Shown: piece by piece, positions 18,339-27,384 of the stretch
Layout of the letters: each line of letters starts with the position of its first letter
Numbering within the stretch: the first letter of the stretch is position 1
DNA from: Bacillota bacterium LX-D
Lineage (GTDB): Bacteria; Bacillota; DUOV01; Zhaonellaceae
DNA length: 64,000 bases
Direction of reading: 5' to 3'
Assembly: GCA_031628995.1 (NCBI GenBank)
Contig: JAVLUO010000003.1
Coordinates: forward strand, 1-64,000
Program-made: the position numbers and the translations under genes
The notes under the pieces: model-generated
Database searches by the model: none
What the model was told of the DNA's origin: nothing
The model's input: only the letters and a program-made list of their open reading frames with translations

Positions 18339-21300
18339 TTAAATTTTCACATCTAACTCTAAATTTGTACTTTGAGGTATTGTGGTAAATGTCACCCAGC
18401 CTTTTTTAACTCGATACATTTGGCCGTTAATTTCCAGCATTACATCATCAATAGGTGTCTTTTTCTTTTTATCCCGCACAGAAATGCTAATATAGTTAGG
18501 TTTATTGGGCTCAATTTTCCGGGATACAACCCCTACTAAATAAGGAAAATTCTGCGGAACACTTCCCCCTTGTTCCACATCAAAAAGCTGTATCTTTAAC
18601 TTATAGCAGGACTCCCTTAACCCCCATTGTTCCAATGCAGGAGAGCTGTAGACAACTACCTCCCAGGTACCCGCATCCGGATTGGGCACAGTTTCCGCTA
18701 CCCATTCCTTGGCATTACTGCCATCAAATCCTTTTCCGGCAAATTCGCTCATGGCATATTCTTGTCCATCAGGTTTGATTAGATGCATGCGCACCTGCCC
18801 ATGTAAACCGACAGCATCTTCCGGTACATTTAAAAGAGCCTCAAGACTGCCTGTCCCTTCCGGCACTTTAAAAAAGTATCTTTCAAACTGAGCCGCTCCT
18901 AAAATTCCATTGTAGTCCACCCTGTAATTATTGTCTTCATTTAACAAGGATGGCTTAATCACCGTAGTCAGCATAGATACCTCGGGCCCAGGAGAAGATA
19001 AAAACCGGCCATTTAAAAATGCTGTATAAATCCCCGGTTGATCAGGCAATTCATAATCTACAGGCAATTCTCTTTGGGATCCTTTCGGCATAGAAGTCAT
19101 TTTAAACCAGGGTTTTAACCAATCTGCTGTACTGCTCCAAAAAACTACCTGATCCTTTGGTGCTGTATTTTTAACTAGGAAGGGCACCTGCCTCGGCAAG
19201 TATTCCCGAGCATATAAGCCCTCACCTATGCCTAACTGCTTGTTCCAAGTGTGGCTGGCTAAAGTCGACTGGAAATCAAACTTAGCTAAATTCTTCCAAG
19301 TTTGATTTATACTGATTAAGCCATAGCCTTCTTCAGCTTCATTAAAACCGCTGAGCTTTTTAGCCCCATTGGCTAAAGCTTTCTTCATTAGATCCGGGCT
19401 TACTTTCAGCCCCTTTTGATTAGCTCCTGTTAAAAGTAAAGCAGCAGCTCCGGCAACATGAGGAGCAGCAATGCTTGTACCTTCAGCCAACTTATATGGA
19501 GTTCCCGACCAGGTTGGATAGCAGGAAATAGCACTGCCTGGTGCCACAATAGTAGGCACCACCATTCCATCTTGGCGGGGCCCCATAGAGCTGAAATACC
19601 ACAGGCTCTCTTTCTCCACATTCCAACCATAATCACTTTCCCACATTTCAGGGGAAATATATGCACCTACCCCTATAGCTCCTTTGGCATTTCCCGGCGT
19701 AGCCAAAGAACCTATGCCTGGCCCTTTATTGCCTGCCGCAGCAATAAAGAACATATTATTTTGCTTACTATAGTTGTCAATCAAATAAGTTAAAGTGTTA
19801 TTGCCAAAAGTATTATCTTGATAATAGCCTAAGCTAAGGTTAACAATATTTGCTTTTTTCGCAGCCGCAACCCGTACTGCCTCTTCCAGCATGTCCCAAT
19901 CAGTTTCACCCTGTTTATCCAAAACCTTAATGATAAGAAGTTTGGCCCCTGGGGCAACTCCTTGCAAAGTACCATTGGCTGCAGCCACTCCTGCAACTTG
20001 TGTCCCATGTCCATTGGCATCAAAACCTAGGTTGACTTTTTGTCCCGTACTTGCAATTCCACTAACTACAAAACCAAATTTAGAGCCAACTTTAGCTGAC
20101 TTAAAGCTTAATTTCCCATGGCTTTGGCTATAAACTTGGGAAGGGGGTTCATCGATTAAACTGCCGTTGCCATTAGTATCTACATAAACAGTATCATATT
20201 TGCCTTTAGTCACCCGATCTGTAACTACAACCAAAAAATTCTCATCTTTTTGTCCATCAAAATTTATATCTAGATCGATTTGTCCTTCCTGCAAAAAGCC
20301 ATAATGATAAATGCCGCTTTGGGTTGGAATGGTGCCTAGTAGATAATTTTTTTGGTTAAAAGTGATACTTTGCCCCTTACCAACCGAAGCTTTTGTATCA
20401 ATTTCTCCCTCTTTGGAAAGATCGATAAAGTCAACAATCTTTTCCTCTCCGTGAGTTGTCTTCTGCAAATCGGGATGCAGCGGGTCTACTCCGCTGTCGA
20501 TAATAGCAATAGTTTGTCCGCGGCCATCTACTTTCAGATCATCCGCAAATTTACTGACCCCCATTACATTTTTCGTAATATTTAAACTCTTGCCAGCTTG
20601 GACAGCTGTAACAGGCAGCTCATTCTTGACGATTTGCAAAGAATCATCATCTAAACTTAGTTTTCCTCCATTTTTAGAAGCTGCAGAATCGACACTCTTC
20701 CGGGCAACTGTTTTTTCCTGGAAACCGTAAGTTAAAGTTAAATTTTCCGGAACCTTTTGTTCCACCACTTCTAAATAACCAACTTCCCCTGTAGCTGTTA
20801 GGACAAATAAAGCATTACAAGGAGCCAAGTCCCTTAACTCCTGAAGGGATATTTTTTTCCCTTGGCGGTAAGCCACTGTTTGTCCTGAATAGGTGAAAGT
20901 TGTTGTTTCCTTTTGCAGCTCCACATCCATGGTTTTGGTAGTTAATTGGACTTTTTTCACTAGGCCATAATAGTCAAAACGGCTCTTTCTCTGATCTAAA
21001 AAATTGTTAATAAAGACAGCTGCCTGAGCCCTGGTCACAGGGGAGGAAGCACGAAAGGTACCATCGGCAAAACCTCCTACCAATCCCCACCGAGCAGCCA
21101 AAAGAACGCTGTCTTTGGACCAGGCTGGAATTTGCCCTAAATCCTTAAACTGAACATTCTTCTCTCCCTGCCCAATATAGCGCAGTGCCCTAACTAGGGT
21201 AGAGACCATTTCATCCCGACGAATTTTTTGATCCGGTCGGAAAGTACCATCAGCATAACCGCTGACTATTCCCAGCTCCCAGGCTAACTGGATATAATCC

Positions 21301-21608
21301 TTGGCCCAATGATTGCCGGGAACGTCACGAAATAATTTAGCGGAACCATGGACAGCTTGGACGCTATATTTCATATTTAAGGCTTTAATTAACATGACGG
21401 CAAATTCACTTCTAGTTACTGCTTCGTAAGGCATAAATCTGCCGTCCCCATATCCCTTAACAATATCCTTCGCATTGGCATAATCTATTCCTTGACTAGC
21501 CCAGTTTGTCTCTCCAACATCAGAAAAGGCGTATGCCTTTGGTGATAGGACAACACAGAAAATATGAATTAATAGAATCACCAATGCATAACGCCTTATT
21601 TGTTTCAC
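18339..21608 (-). CDS. S-layer-anchored subtilisin-like serine protease (3x SLH + S8)
   Basis: About 1089-aa exported protease. The chosen GTG at 21608 has GGGGGA seven bases upstream; an upstream GTG at 21623 is less well placed. A signal peptide (~1-27) is followed by three SLH domains (FSDV..NWA...YGDGRFMP; FRDV..HWA...YADGTFRP; FKDL...FADGTFRA; residues ~28-205). The S8 triad is Asp in IIDSGVDPLHPD (~370), His in GHGTQVAGVAA (~533) and Ser in GTSIAAPHVAGAA (~710). A long insertion lies between Asp and His, and a C-terminal beta-rich region resembles pre-peptidase or Fn3-like domains. It probably processes surface or exported proteins at the S-layer. Confidence 0.93.
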   Translation of the reverse strand: MKQIRRYALVILLIHIFCVVLSPKAYAFSDVGETNWASQGIDYANAKDIVKGYGDGRFMPYEAVTRSEFAVMLIKALNMKYSVQAVHGSAKLFRDVPGNHWAKDYIQLAWELGIVSGYADGTFRPDQKIRRDEMVSTLVRALRYIGQGEKNVQFKDLGQIPAWSKDSVLLAARWGLVGGFADGTFRASSPVTRAQAAVFINNFLDQRKSRFDYYGLVKKVQLTTKTMDVELQKETTTFTYSGQTVAYRQGKKISLQELRDLAPCNALFVLTATGEVGYLEVVEQKVPENLTLTYGFQEKTVARKSVDSAASKNGGKLSLDDDSLQIVKNELPVTAVQAGKSLNITKNVMGVSKFADDLKVDGRGQTIAIIDSGVDPLHPDLQKTTHGEEKIVDFIDLSKEGEIDTKASVGKGQSITFNQKNYLLGTIPTQSGIYHYGFLQEGQIDLDINFDGQKDENFLVVVTDRVTKGKYDTVYVDTNGNGSLIDEPPSQVYSQSHGKLSFKSAKVGSKFGFVVSGIASTGQKVNLGFDANGHGTQVAGVAAANGTLQGVAPGAKLLIIKVLDKQGETDWDMLEEAVRVAAAKKANIVNLSLGYYQDNTFGNNTLTYLIDNYSKQNNMFFIAAAGNKGPGIGSLATPGNAKGAIGVGAYISPEMWESDYGWNVEKESLWYFSSMGPRQDGMVVPTIVAPGSAISCYPTWSGTPYKLAEGTSIAAPHVAGAAALLLTGANQKGLKVSPDLMKKALANGAKKLSGFNEAEEGYGLISINQTWKNLAKFDFQSTLASHTWNKQLGIGEGLYAREYLPRQVPFLVKNTAPKDQVVFWSSTADWLKPWFKMTSMPKGSQRELPVDYELPDQPGIYTAFLNGRFLSSPGPEVSMLTTVIKPSLLNEDNNYRVDYNGILGAAQFERYFFKVPEGTGSLEALLNVPEDAVGLHGQVRMHLIKPDGQEYAMSEFAGKGFDGSNAKEWVAETVPNPDAGTWEVVVYSSPALEQWGLRESCYKLKIQLFDVEQGGSVPQNFPYLVGVVSRKIEPNKPNYISISVRDKKKKTPIDDVMLEINGQMYRVKKGWVTFTTIPQSTNLELDVKI

Positions 21609-21659
21609 GATTTTATCCCCCACTTAGTATTTACAATTACAACCAATTGTTGCTGCTGC

Positions 21660-22751
21660 TTAGAAAAAAAGTCCATATCGGAATTGAGCTGCCGCTAAAT
21701 TATAAGTATACAGTGCTTCCATTACTGCATCCTCTTGTTTATGTAAACTATCGGCGGCCATTTCCATTTCAATTCTAGTAGCTACACCGGCCTTATATCT
21801 TAAAGCTGCCACTCGGTAAGTTTCCTGGGCATTTTTTAAACTAGTTTCCAAAGTTTTATATGCTTTTTCTGCAGACAACATATCAAAATAAGCCTGACGG
21901 ATTTTCAATTCCGCATTCGCTTTAGTATTGGTGTATTGGGCTTTGCTGTTAGCTACATCGAACTCGGCCTGCCGGTAAGCAAAAACAATGGAAGGATAGT
22001 ATTTTTTAGTTTGTTCAAAAGTTGCCTCAGCTACTTTAATAGTTTCCTGGGCAGCGATGACTTCCACATTGTTTTTTAAACCCCGTTCAATTTCCGCAGC
22101 TAAATCAATTTTAGCCGGATTATATGTAAATTTAGTAACCGGCTCAAAGGAAGTATCTAAGCTAAGCCCCAAAGATTTAGCCATAGCAACTTTAGCTTTG
22201 TCGTAACTGTTTTGAGCCTGAAAAACAGCCGCTTCCTGATTAGCTACTTTCACCTCATCTGCTATCACATCGCTTTGGGCAGCTACCCCTGCTTTATATT
22301 TGCTTTGAGTCAGCTTTAATTGTTCATTAGCCCTAGTTAAAGCAGTCTGGGCATTTTTCAAAGCCGCCTGCTGTTTCAACATTTCATAATAATTTTTTTC
22401 AACTTCCAGCTTTAAACTATCGGTACTAACCCGAGCCTTATTTTCAGCAATGAGCAAATTCATTTCAGCACTGATTGGGACTACATACTTTAACTTTGCT
22501 AAATCCAAAGTTGTTAAATACTCGTCTTTATATTTTTTGGCAGAGTACTTGGCCTCTTCCAGTTGAAGTTTTGCTTTCTCAACACTTAACTTATCAAGTT
22601 CCATTTGGTGGTTATTTTTTACAGCCAAATCCAAAGCTTGATCTAAAGTCAGCTGCATTTGACCACTTTCGGCAACTGCAGCGCCTGAGAGCATAATGCT
22701 CATGAGAAATAAGGAAACAAGCAATAAAGCGATTTGTCTTTTTTTCTTCAC
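21660..22751 (-). CDS. TolC-like (OEP family) protein, short form
   Basis: About 363-aa exported protein. The GTG at 22751 has AAAGGAG nine bases upstream; TTG at 22760 is the alternative. The signal peptide is at ~1-30, followed by one OEP-type repeat (MQLTLDQALDLAVKNNHQMELDKLSVEKAKLQLEEAK) and a second (LKNNVEVIAAQETIKVAEATFEQTKKYYP ... YRVAALRYKAGVATRIEMEMA). It is shorter than Gram-negative TolC and than the 467-aa paralogue at 10425. No adaptor or transporter gene is adjacent. It follows the SLH protease on the same strand with only 50 bases between them, so the order is TolC-like gene first, protease second. Confidence 0.8.
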   Translation of the reverse strand: MKKKRQIALLLVSLFLMSIMLSGAAVAESGQMQLTLDQALDLAVKNNHQMELDKLSVEKAKLQLEEAKYSAKKYKDEYLTTLDLAKLKYVVPISAEMNLLIAENKARVSTDSLKLEVEKNYYEMLKQQAALKNAQTALTRANEQLKLTQSKYKAGVAAQSDVIADEVKVANQEAAVFQAQNSYDKAKVAMAKSLGLSLDTSFEPVTKFTYNPAKIDLAAEIERGLKNNVEVIAAQETIKVAEATFEQTKKYYPSIVFAYRQAEFDVANSKAQYTNTKANAELKIRQAYFDMLSAEKAYKTLETSLKNAQETYRVAALRYKAGVATRIEMEMAADSLHKQEDAVMEALYTYNLAAAQFRYGLFF

Positions 22752-22908
22752 TCTGGGCAACTCCTTTAATTTTTTCTAGTTCTTTTCTATCCCACTTAAT
22801 ACTGAATTTGGACACTTACTCCTTTTACGGAGCTACTTTTAAGTAACAATATGTTCCTTTAATTATACACATAATCATAACCATAAATATAGCTATAAAT
22901 ATAGACGT

Positions 22909-22947
22909 AAAAAAACCGGCAAAGTTCCCCAAAAGGGAAACTACCGG
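22909..22947 (-). terminator. terminator after ctp
   Basis: CCGG...AAGTTCCC (22916-22929) pairs with GGGAAACT.CCGG (22935-22947). On the minus strand it is followed by seven T residues (22915-22909). It lies directly after the protease stop codon. Confidence 0.8.
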
Positions 22948-22949
22948 AT

Positions 22950-24476
22950 TTATTTAACTAACATTATTTCTTGATTTGTTTTATCGTAGCTGACTGTATA
23001 GCCTAAAAACTTAGCTGCATAGCGTAAAGCGATATAAGCTTTGCCTTGGGCAATTTTTACCGGAGCCGTCATTTTTACTCGATAACTGCTGTCCACAGCT
23101 TTTTCCTTATCTACAGCAAAATTAACTACCTTAGTTCCTGTTCTAAAAACGATTTGATTATTTTGTTTTTGCCAGGAGACTTGCCCATTTAATGCCTGGG
23201 CTAAGCCTTGCACAGGGACCATAGTTACACCGTGCTGTAGGTACGGTTTAGGTTTCAAAGCAACTTTTTGGTCCCCAATTATAAACCGGTTCTCTTGCAA
23301 ACTAAGTATGACTTTATTTGATGAAATGCTGGAAGCTGCACTTTTTAACTGCTGTTTCAGCAATTCTACTGCTTTGGTTAGCTGGGCCTCTTCACCTTCC
23401 ACAACATAGTCAGGTTTTAATCCTATTTTATTTATTTCCCTGCCCTTGGGAGTTAAGTAATTAGCTGTAGTAAGTTTTAAGGCGCCTCCGTTACTTAATT
23501 GAAAAACTGTCTGGACACAAGCTTTGCCATAGGTTTTGGTACCTACTAATCTGCCTGCCCCCTCGTCTTGAATAGCACCTGAAACAATTTCGGAAGCGCT
23601 GGCAGTTCCTCCGTCTACTAAGACAATTGTAGGAATTCCCAAAGGTTTGGTCAGGGATTTGAAGCTGCGTTTATGATTATTCCTATCTACTATAGTTAAA
23701 AGTATATGATTCTTCCGGACAAACATTGCTGCCACATCTAGTCCCGAATTTAAATAGCCTCCCGGATTGCCTCTCAAGTCAAAAATTAGGGCTTTCATGC
23801 CTTGGGATTTAAGCTTTTTAATTCCTTCCTCAAACTCCTCTCCCGCATTAGTGGAGAAAGTTGTCAGCTGCAAATAACCTATTTGCTGATCAATCATTTT
23901 TGTTTCTACTACATCCATAGCAATAACTTCTCTAGTTAAGGTAAAAATTAAAGGTTCTTTTTCTCCATCTCTAGCAATTTTTATATCCACAACAGTGCCT
24001 GCTTCTCCCCGAATCAGGCCTACCACATAATCTAAAGTTTTTCCTACTACATTTTCCCCATTTATTTCCAAAATACGGTCATTGGCTTTAATTCCGGCTC
24101 GCTCTGCAGGAGAATTTTTTAGAGGCAAAACAACAGTAGCATATTTATCCTTCAACTCAACTTGCATTCCTACACCAGTAAATTCCTGTTCGGTTTGTTG
24201 AATAAAATTGCTGTAATCCTCCGGTGAAAAATAAACACTGTAAGGATCATTTAGGCTCTTAACCATGTCCTCCACGTTATCTTGGTTCAGCTTACTTGCA
24301 TCTACAGGAGTAACAAAGCTTTTCAAAATATGTTCTTTCACTTCTTGCAAAATCTGCTGTTGGTTTTCCCCCTTCCCAGCAGCCTGGGCCCAGTTAGGTG
24401 TAAAAACAGCAAAATAAGCAAAACAGAGAACAAAGCAAACTAGGAAACGACTTAATTTTACAAAATATTTATCCAA
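22950..24476 (-). CDS. S41 family C-terminal processing peptidase (CtpA-like) with PDZ and stalk domain
   Basis: 508-aa exported protease. The start is TTG at 24476 after GGAGGAATTAAC, with a signal peptide at ~1-32. A PDZ domain (~95-175: GVGMQVELKDKYATVVLPLKNSPAERAGIKANDRILEINGE, split here by motif) precedes the S41 catalytic domain, with nucleophile Ser in DGGTASASEIVSGA (~290) and general base Lys in TYGKACVQ (~317). The C-terminal ~110 residues are a stalk domain (MVPVQGLAQALNGQVSWQ; YIALRYAAKFLGYTVSYD). Ctp enzymes cleave exported proteins; fusion to a stalk domain probably fixes it at the cell surface. It lies downstream of the 179-aa unknown gene. Confidence 0.92.
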   Translation of the reverse strand: MDKYFVKLSRFLVCFVLCFAYFAVFTPNWAQAAGKGENQQQILQEVKEHILKSFVTPVDASKLNQDNVEDMVKSLNDPYSVYFSPEDYSNFIQQTEQEFTGVGMQVELKDKYATVVLPLKNSPAERAGIKANDRILEINGENVVGKTLDYVVGLIRGEAGTVVDIKIARDGEKEPLIFTLTREVIAMDVVETKMIDQQIGYLQLTTFSTNAGEEFEEGIKKLKSQGMKALIFDLRGNPGGYLNSGLDVAAMFVRKNHILLTIVDRNNHKRSFKSLTKPLGIPTIVLVDGGTASASEIVSGAIQDEGAGRLVGTKTYGKACVQTVFQLSNGGALKLTTANYLTPKGREINKIGLKPDYVVEGEEAQLTKAVELLKQQLKSAASSISSNKVILSLQENRFIIGDQKVALKPKPYLQHGVTMVPVQGLAQALNGQVSWQKQNNQIVFRTGTKVVNFAVDKEKAVDSSYRVKMTAPVKIAQGKAYIALRYAAKFLGYTVSYDKTNQEIMLVK

Positions 24477-24518
24477 GTTAATTCCTCCAAGCTAACTTTA
24501 ATTTTTAAGACTTCGACA

Positions 24519-25046
24519 TCAGAAATTAAAATCCTCCCTTGCCTGGTTTAAGTTAGCTTGGTAAAACAATTTCTGCAGATCCATTTCCACCCTAATCAAA
24601 TCAAGGGCTTCATTCATTTTTTGCCTTATTTTTTGTACCCTATTTAAAACCAGCAGCTCACTGCCGTCCTGAAAAGACAGCTTAGCTTTTCCTCTTTCTA
24701 GAGGCCGTACTTTATCTACGCTTTGCAGTACTACATAACCTAAAGTACCTTCATCTTTATACGTTGCTTCCCGGACTTTGACAGGAATTAAAACCAGGTG
24801 GTGAGTAATCAGTAAAGGCAAATCCTTGCTGTACCCTAAGATTCGTTTGGACTGCTGCCGGACTAGAACCAGATCTTTGGCATAAAGTCTGACTAGGTGG
24901 GCCAAAACTGTTTTGCTCTTTTTACTGATCTGAATTTTTTCCGGTCCCTTCAGCCAGATTTCTGTGTAATTTCCACCGTCTTCTCCAGTTATAGGGATAA
25001 AGCCGTTTAACCTAGGCAAGAATTCAACCATTTTTGAATTATCCAT
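24519..25046 (-). CDS. ComK-like or unknown cytosolic protein
   Basis: 175-aa protein without signal peptide or membrane segment; the ATG at 25046 has AAGGTGG eight bases upstream. I do not firmly recognise it. The arrangement of a core such as ITHHLVLIPVKVREATYKDEGTLGYVVLQSV followed by KLSFQDGSELLVLN and a C-terminal helix recalls the ComK family, where a beta-rich core ends in FSNG-like and helical segments. The similarity is weak and was judged by eye. It lies 42 bases upstream of the ctp start. A profile search against the ComK family would decide. Confidence 0.45.
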   Translation of the reverse strand: MDNSKMVEFLPRLNGFIPITGEDGGNYTEIWLKGPEKIQISKKSKTVLAHLVRLYAKDLVLVRQQSKRILGYSKDLPLLITHHLVLIPVKVREATYKDEGTLGYVVLQSVDKVRPLERGKAKLSFQDGSELLVLNRVQKIRQKMNEALDLIRVEMDLQKLFYQANLNQAREDFNF

Positions 25047-25100
25047 TTTTTTCACCACCTTGTTTTATTTACTATCATTATACCAAACACACGTTCTTAG

Positions 25101-25244
25101 TCAAGGAAGAACCTTAATGGCCTGTTGGAGCTCTGTAATAGCTGTTGTTAAATCATCTAACTTTTTTTCCACCCGGACTAACAAATATGCTGCCACCACC
25201 ATGGGAAAGCCATAATTAGCGAATTGGGCTAACAGCGTATCCAC
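25101..25244 (-). CDS. YvrJ family small protein
   Basis: 47-aa protein starting at GTG (25244) with AGGGGTGAGAG upstream. It has an N-terminal hydrophobic stretch (LLAQFANYGFPMVVAAYLLVRV) followed by a short charged helix (EKKLDDLTTAITELQQAI). This is the characteristic shape and motif (NYGFP.VVAAYLLVR.E.K) of the YvrJ family, small single-pass membrane proteins of Firmicutes. It lies downstream of DUF2922 and DUF1659 genes, the usual company of this family. Function unknown. Confidence 0.85.
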   Translation of the reverse strand: MDTLLAQFANYGFPMVVAAYLLVRVEKKLDDLTTAITELQQAIKVLP

Positions 25245-25280
25245 AATCTCTCACCCCTTACAATAAAGAAATTTAGTTAA

Positions 25281-25315
25281 AGAAATGGGACTAGCTAAAC
25301 TAGAGCCCCATTTCT
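25281..25315 (-). terminator. stem-loop after DUF2922 gene
   Basis: AGAAATGGG (25281-25289) pairs with CCCATTTCT (25307-25315), with an inner CTAG/CTAG stem. On the minus strand T-rich sequence follows. It separates the DUF1659-DUF2922 pair from yvrJ and may be partial attenuation. Confidence 0.6.
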
Positions 25316-25331
25316 ATATTCTAAGCAAATC

Positions 25332-25547
25332 TTAGGCAATAATCTCCGTAGTATCCGTAGATATAATGCGGGCCCCGGCAATACTGGTTAAATCTCCTCC
25401 TGTAGTTTCAAAAATATTTTTTGCAATAATCGTTTCCATAGCTGTCTGTACTTCAGCAGGGGTCAACCCATCTTTGGGATCCGGCAGAGAAAGTGTTACC
25501 TTACTTCCCTTAGCATTTTGAAAGACTAATTCTAGCTTTTTAGCCAT
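25332..25547 (-). CDS. DUF2922 family protein
   Basis: 71-aa protein matching the DUF2922 family: KKLELVFQNAKGSKVTLSLPDPKDGLTPAEVQTAMETII, then a short strand-rich tail. Soluble, no catalytic residues apparent. The start ATG is preceded by AAAGGAGGTGAT. It sits between a DUF1659 gene and yvrJ, a conserved trio in spore-forming Firmicutes. Function unknown. Confidence 0.88.
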   Translation of the reverse strand: MAKKLELVFQNAKGSKVTLSLPDPKDGLTPAEVQTAMETIIAKNIFETTGGDLTSIAGARIISTDTTEIIA

Positions 25548-25594
25548 TAGATCACCTCCTTTCCGGTGTTTAACTTAGCTAATGCCTGTGGCTC

Positions 25595-25819
25595 TTAGCT
25601 TTCAGCTAAATCATTAGTGCCAATGCGGTGAATAGACTGAACCATCCGCTGCTGTAAACCGGCTAGGGCTTGGGCCGTATCAAAAACATCCTGGTCTGTT
25701 GCTGCTGTTTTAACTTTGCTGAAAGTAATGTTTTTTAAAATTGTGTTCCCTTTCCCATCTACACCGTTTTCCACTACAATACGTAAAACCGATTGAACAG
25801 GAGTTGCTACAACTGCCAT
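25595..25819 (-). CDS. DUF1659 family protein
   Basis: 74-aa protein (MAVVATPVQSVLRIVVENGVD...) of the DUF1659 type: an N-terminal beta hairpin with LRIVVENG followed by GNTILKNITFSKVK and a helix AQALAGLQQRMVQSIHRI. The ATG at 25819 with AGGAGG eight bases upstream is preferred to the GTG at 25828. It leads the DUF1659-DUF2922-yvrJ group. Function unknown. Confidence 0.85.
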   Translation of the reverse strand: MAVVATPVQSVLRIVVENGVDGKGNTILKNITFSKVKTAATDQDVFDTAQALAGLQQRMVQSIHRIGTNDLAES

Positions 25820-25871
25820 GTGCCTCACCTCCTTCCTGATGGCTTTATTCTACCTGGGTTCTTGGGAAAAC

Positions 25872-25898
25872 AAAAAAATCGCTCCCAAACGGGAGCGA
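25872..25898 (-). terminator. strong intrinsic terminator
   Basis: TCGCTCCC, loop AAAC, GGGAGCGA (25879-25898), followed on the minus strand by seven T residues. It probably ends the glycosyltransferase operon that stops at 26110. The ~210 bases between hold no gene with a start codon that I could find. Confidence 0.85.
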
Positions 25899-26109
25899 AG
25901 AAGCTTTGGCAAATTTTAAATTGAGTTTTTAAGTTGCTGCTCGCCTAGGCTAGCCAAACTTTCTTTTTCAGCTAGATACCTACTTTTTCGTAAAGCTAAT
26001 CCTAGGCTGAACCTTTAACTTGCCTTGCTGATCATATATTTTCAATTTTAAATAGTCAGTTTCCCAATCATTTTTCCCCTCCTTAATATTGTTTTAATTA
26101 TGTAATTTT

Positions 26110-27375
26110 TTAGGAGGTTTTACTCTTCAAGCTAAATTTTAAGGCAAGGAACCTAAAGAAGCTTATTATTCCCCAGGATGACATTAAAATTAACATGGGC
26201 AGTAAGGGGAAAATGTATCTAGGCTGGCCTTCGAAAATAAAATAAAGGCCGGAAAAAAACATGATTGGTAAAAGCAAGGGCCAGTGGCTCCTAAGGCCAA
26301 TGCCTTTGCCGGTAAAAAGCATTCTGCAGAAAAACAAGGCATAGAGGAGCAAAGAGTATGCCAAAAACTTATAAGCCTGGCGGGCTGTTCGATAAACCCA
26401 CCAACGGTTCTCGAGGGGTTTGCCGTTAGTCAGCTTGTCTACGCTGTAGCTCACGTCCCAGGCATCGTTATAAATGTAATACCATTTTTTTAAGCCCAGC
26501 TTAATAAAGTCTCCCGGGTTTTCTAAAATCCATTTCCCGGCCAGCTCTTTACCTACCTTATCTACAGCCAGCTCATCCCAAAAACCTGTCTTAGGATTTT
26601 GATACTTAGCTAAAGGGCTGTTCGGCAGTTTAAAGGGATCCTGCCAGTGTCCTTGGGCATAAGGATTATTATTCAAATAAATAGTTATGCCTCCATTGGT
26701 AGAAATAGGAATAAAACGGTGAAAAACGTAATAGTTTCTAATAGTCCAGGGGCAAATAGTTAGGATAACAAAAAGAGTAACCCATAAAGTTTTTTTGCAG
26801 GAGGCTAAAAAGCTCATCTTCCGAACCAGAAGCAGCAGAAAGATAACTCCTGGGAAAAGCAGCATAAAAGGTTTAGTTAAGGCTAAGATCCCCGCTAAGA
26901 TCCCCAGGATAGGGCCACTCCATTTGGCAGAAGTATATTTTAATGTAATAACTAAACTTAAGAGCAGGAAAAAAGTAAAAAATATTTCCGTACTTAAAAC
27001 GCTTGTATAAGTAATGTTGCGAGGGGATAAAGCCAGCATCAGGGCGGCAAGAAGACCTACCCCCCTGTGAAAAAGTTCTCTGCCTAAAACGTACCCTAGG
27101 TAAATTATGCCTAGGGACATGAAAACATTAACTACTTTCGGCACTATTAAATAAGGGCCAAATATTTTATAAAGGAGTGCTAAAAAGCCGGGATAACCAA
27201 TAGGCTCAAAAGCCGTGGGCAAACCATAGAGTTTATAACCTAACCCTTGGGCGATAGACAAAGCTCCCTGGTGGTATTTTAAAAAGTCGTAAACCGGAGC
27301 AGTGGGCACATTAAGGATCCAAAGGATTCTCAGTACAAAAGCTACTCCTAAAATTAATAATAAACTTTTCTTCAT
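26110..27375 (-). CDS. GT39-like membrane glycosyltransferase (ArnT/PMT family)
   Basis: 421-aa polytopic membrane protein with about ten hydrophobic segments. The first external loop carries the acidic motif region (VPTAPVYDFLKYHQGALSIAQGLGYKLYG), and the fold matches the dolichyl/undecaprenyl-phosphate-sugar-dependent glycosyltransferases (GT39/83). The next upstream genes encode a GT2 lipid-P-sugar synthase and GtrA, the standard three-gene module that makes and uses undecaprenyl-phosphate sugar. The acceptor (wall polymer or exoprotein) is unknown. The ATG is preceded by AGGAGTG. Confidence 0.87.
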   Translation of the reverse strand: MKKSLLLILGVAFVLRILWILNVPTAPVYDFLKYHQGALSIAQGLGYKLYGLPTAFEPIGYPGFLALLYKIFGPYLIVPKVVNVFMSLGIIYLGYVLGRELFHRGVGLLAALMLALSPRNITYTSVLSTEIFFTFFLLLSLVITLKYTSAKWSGPILGILAGILALTKPFMLLFPGVIFLLLLVRKMSFLASCKKTLWVTLFVILTICPWTIRNYYVFHRFIPISTNGGITIYLNNNPYAQGHWQDPFKLPNSPLAKYQNPKTGFWDELAVDKVGKELAGKWILENPGDFIKLGLKKWYYIYNDAWDVSYSVDKLTNGKPLENRWWVYRTARQAYKFLAYSLLLYALFFCRMLFTGKGIGLRSHWPLLLPIMFFSGLYFIFEGQPRYIFPLLPMLILMSSWGIISFFRFLALKFSLKSKTS

Positions 27376-27384
27376 AGGACACTC

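Noticed and set aside
19430-20585. Extra ORFs inside the subtilisin gene on both strands
   Set aside because: They overlap conserved S8 domain coding sequence in other frames and lack ribosome sites.
25900-26109. Small minus-strand ORF (DWETDYLKLKIYDQQGKL...) before the GT39 gene's terminator
   Set aside because: No start codon in frame after the preceding stop and no ribosome site.
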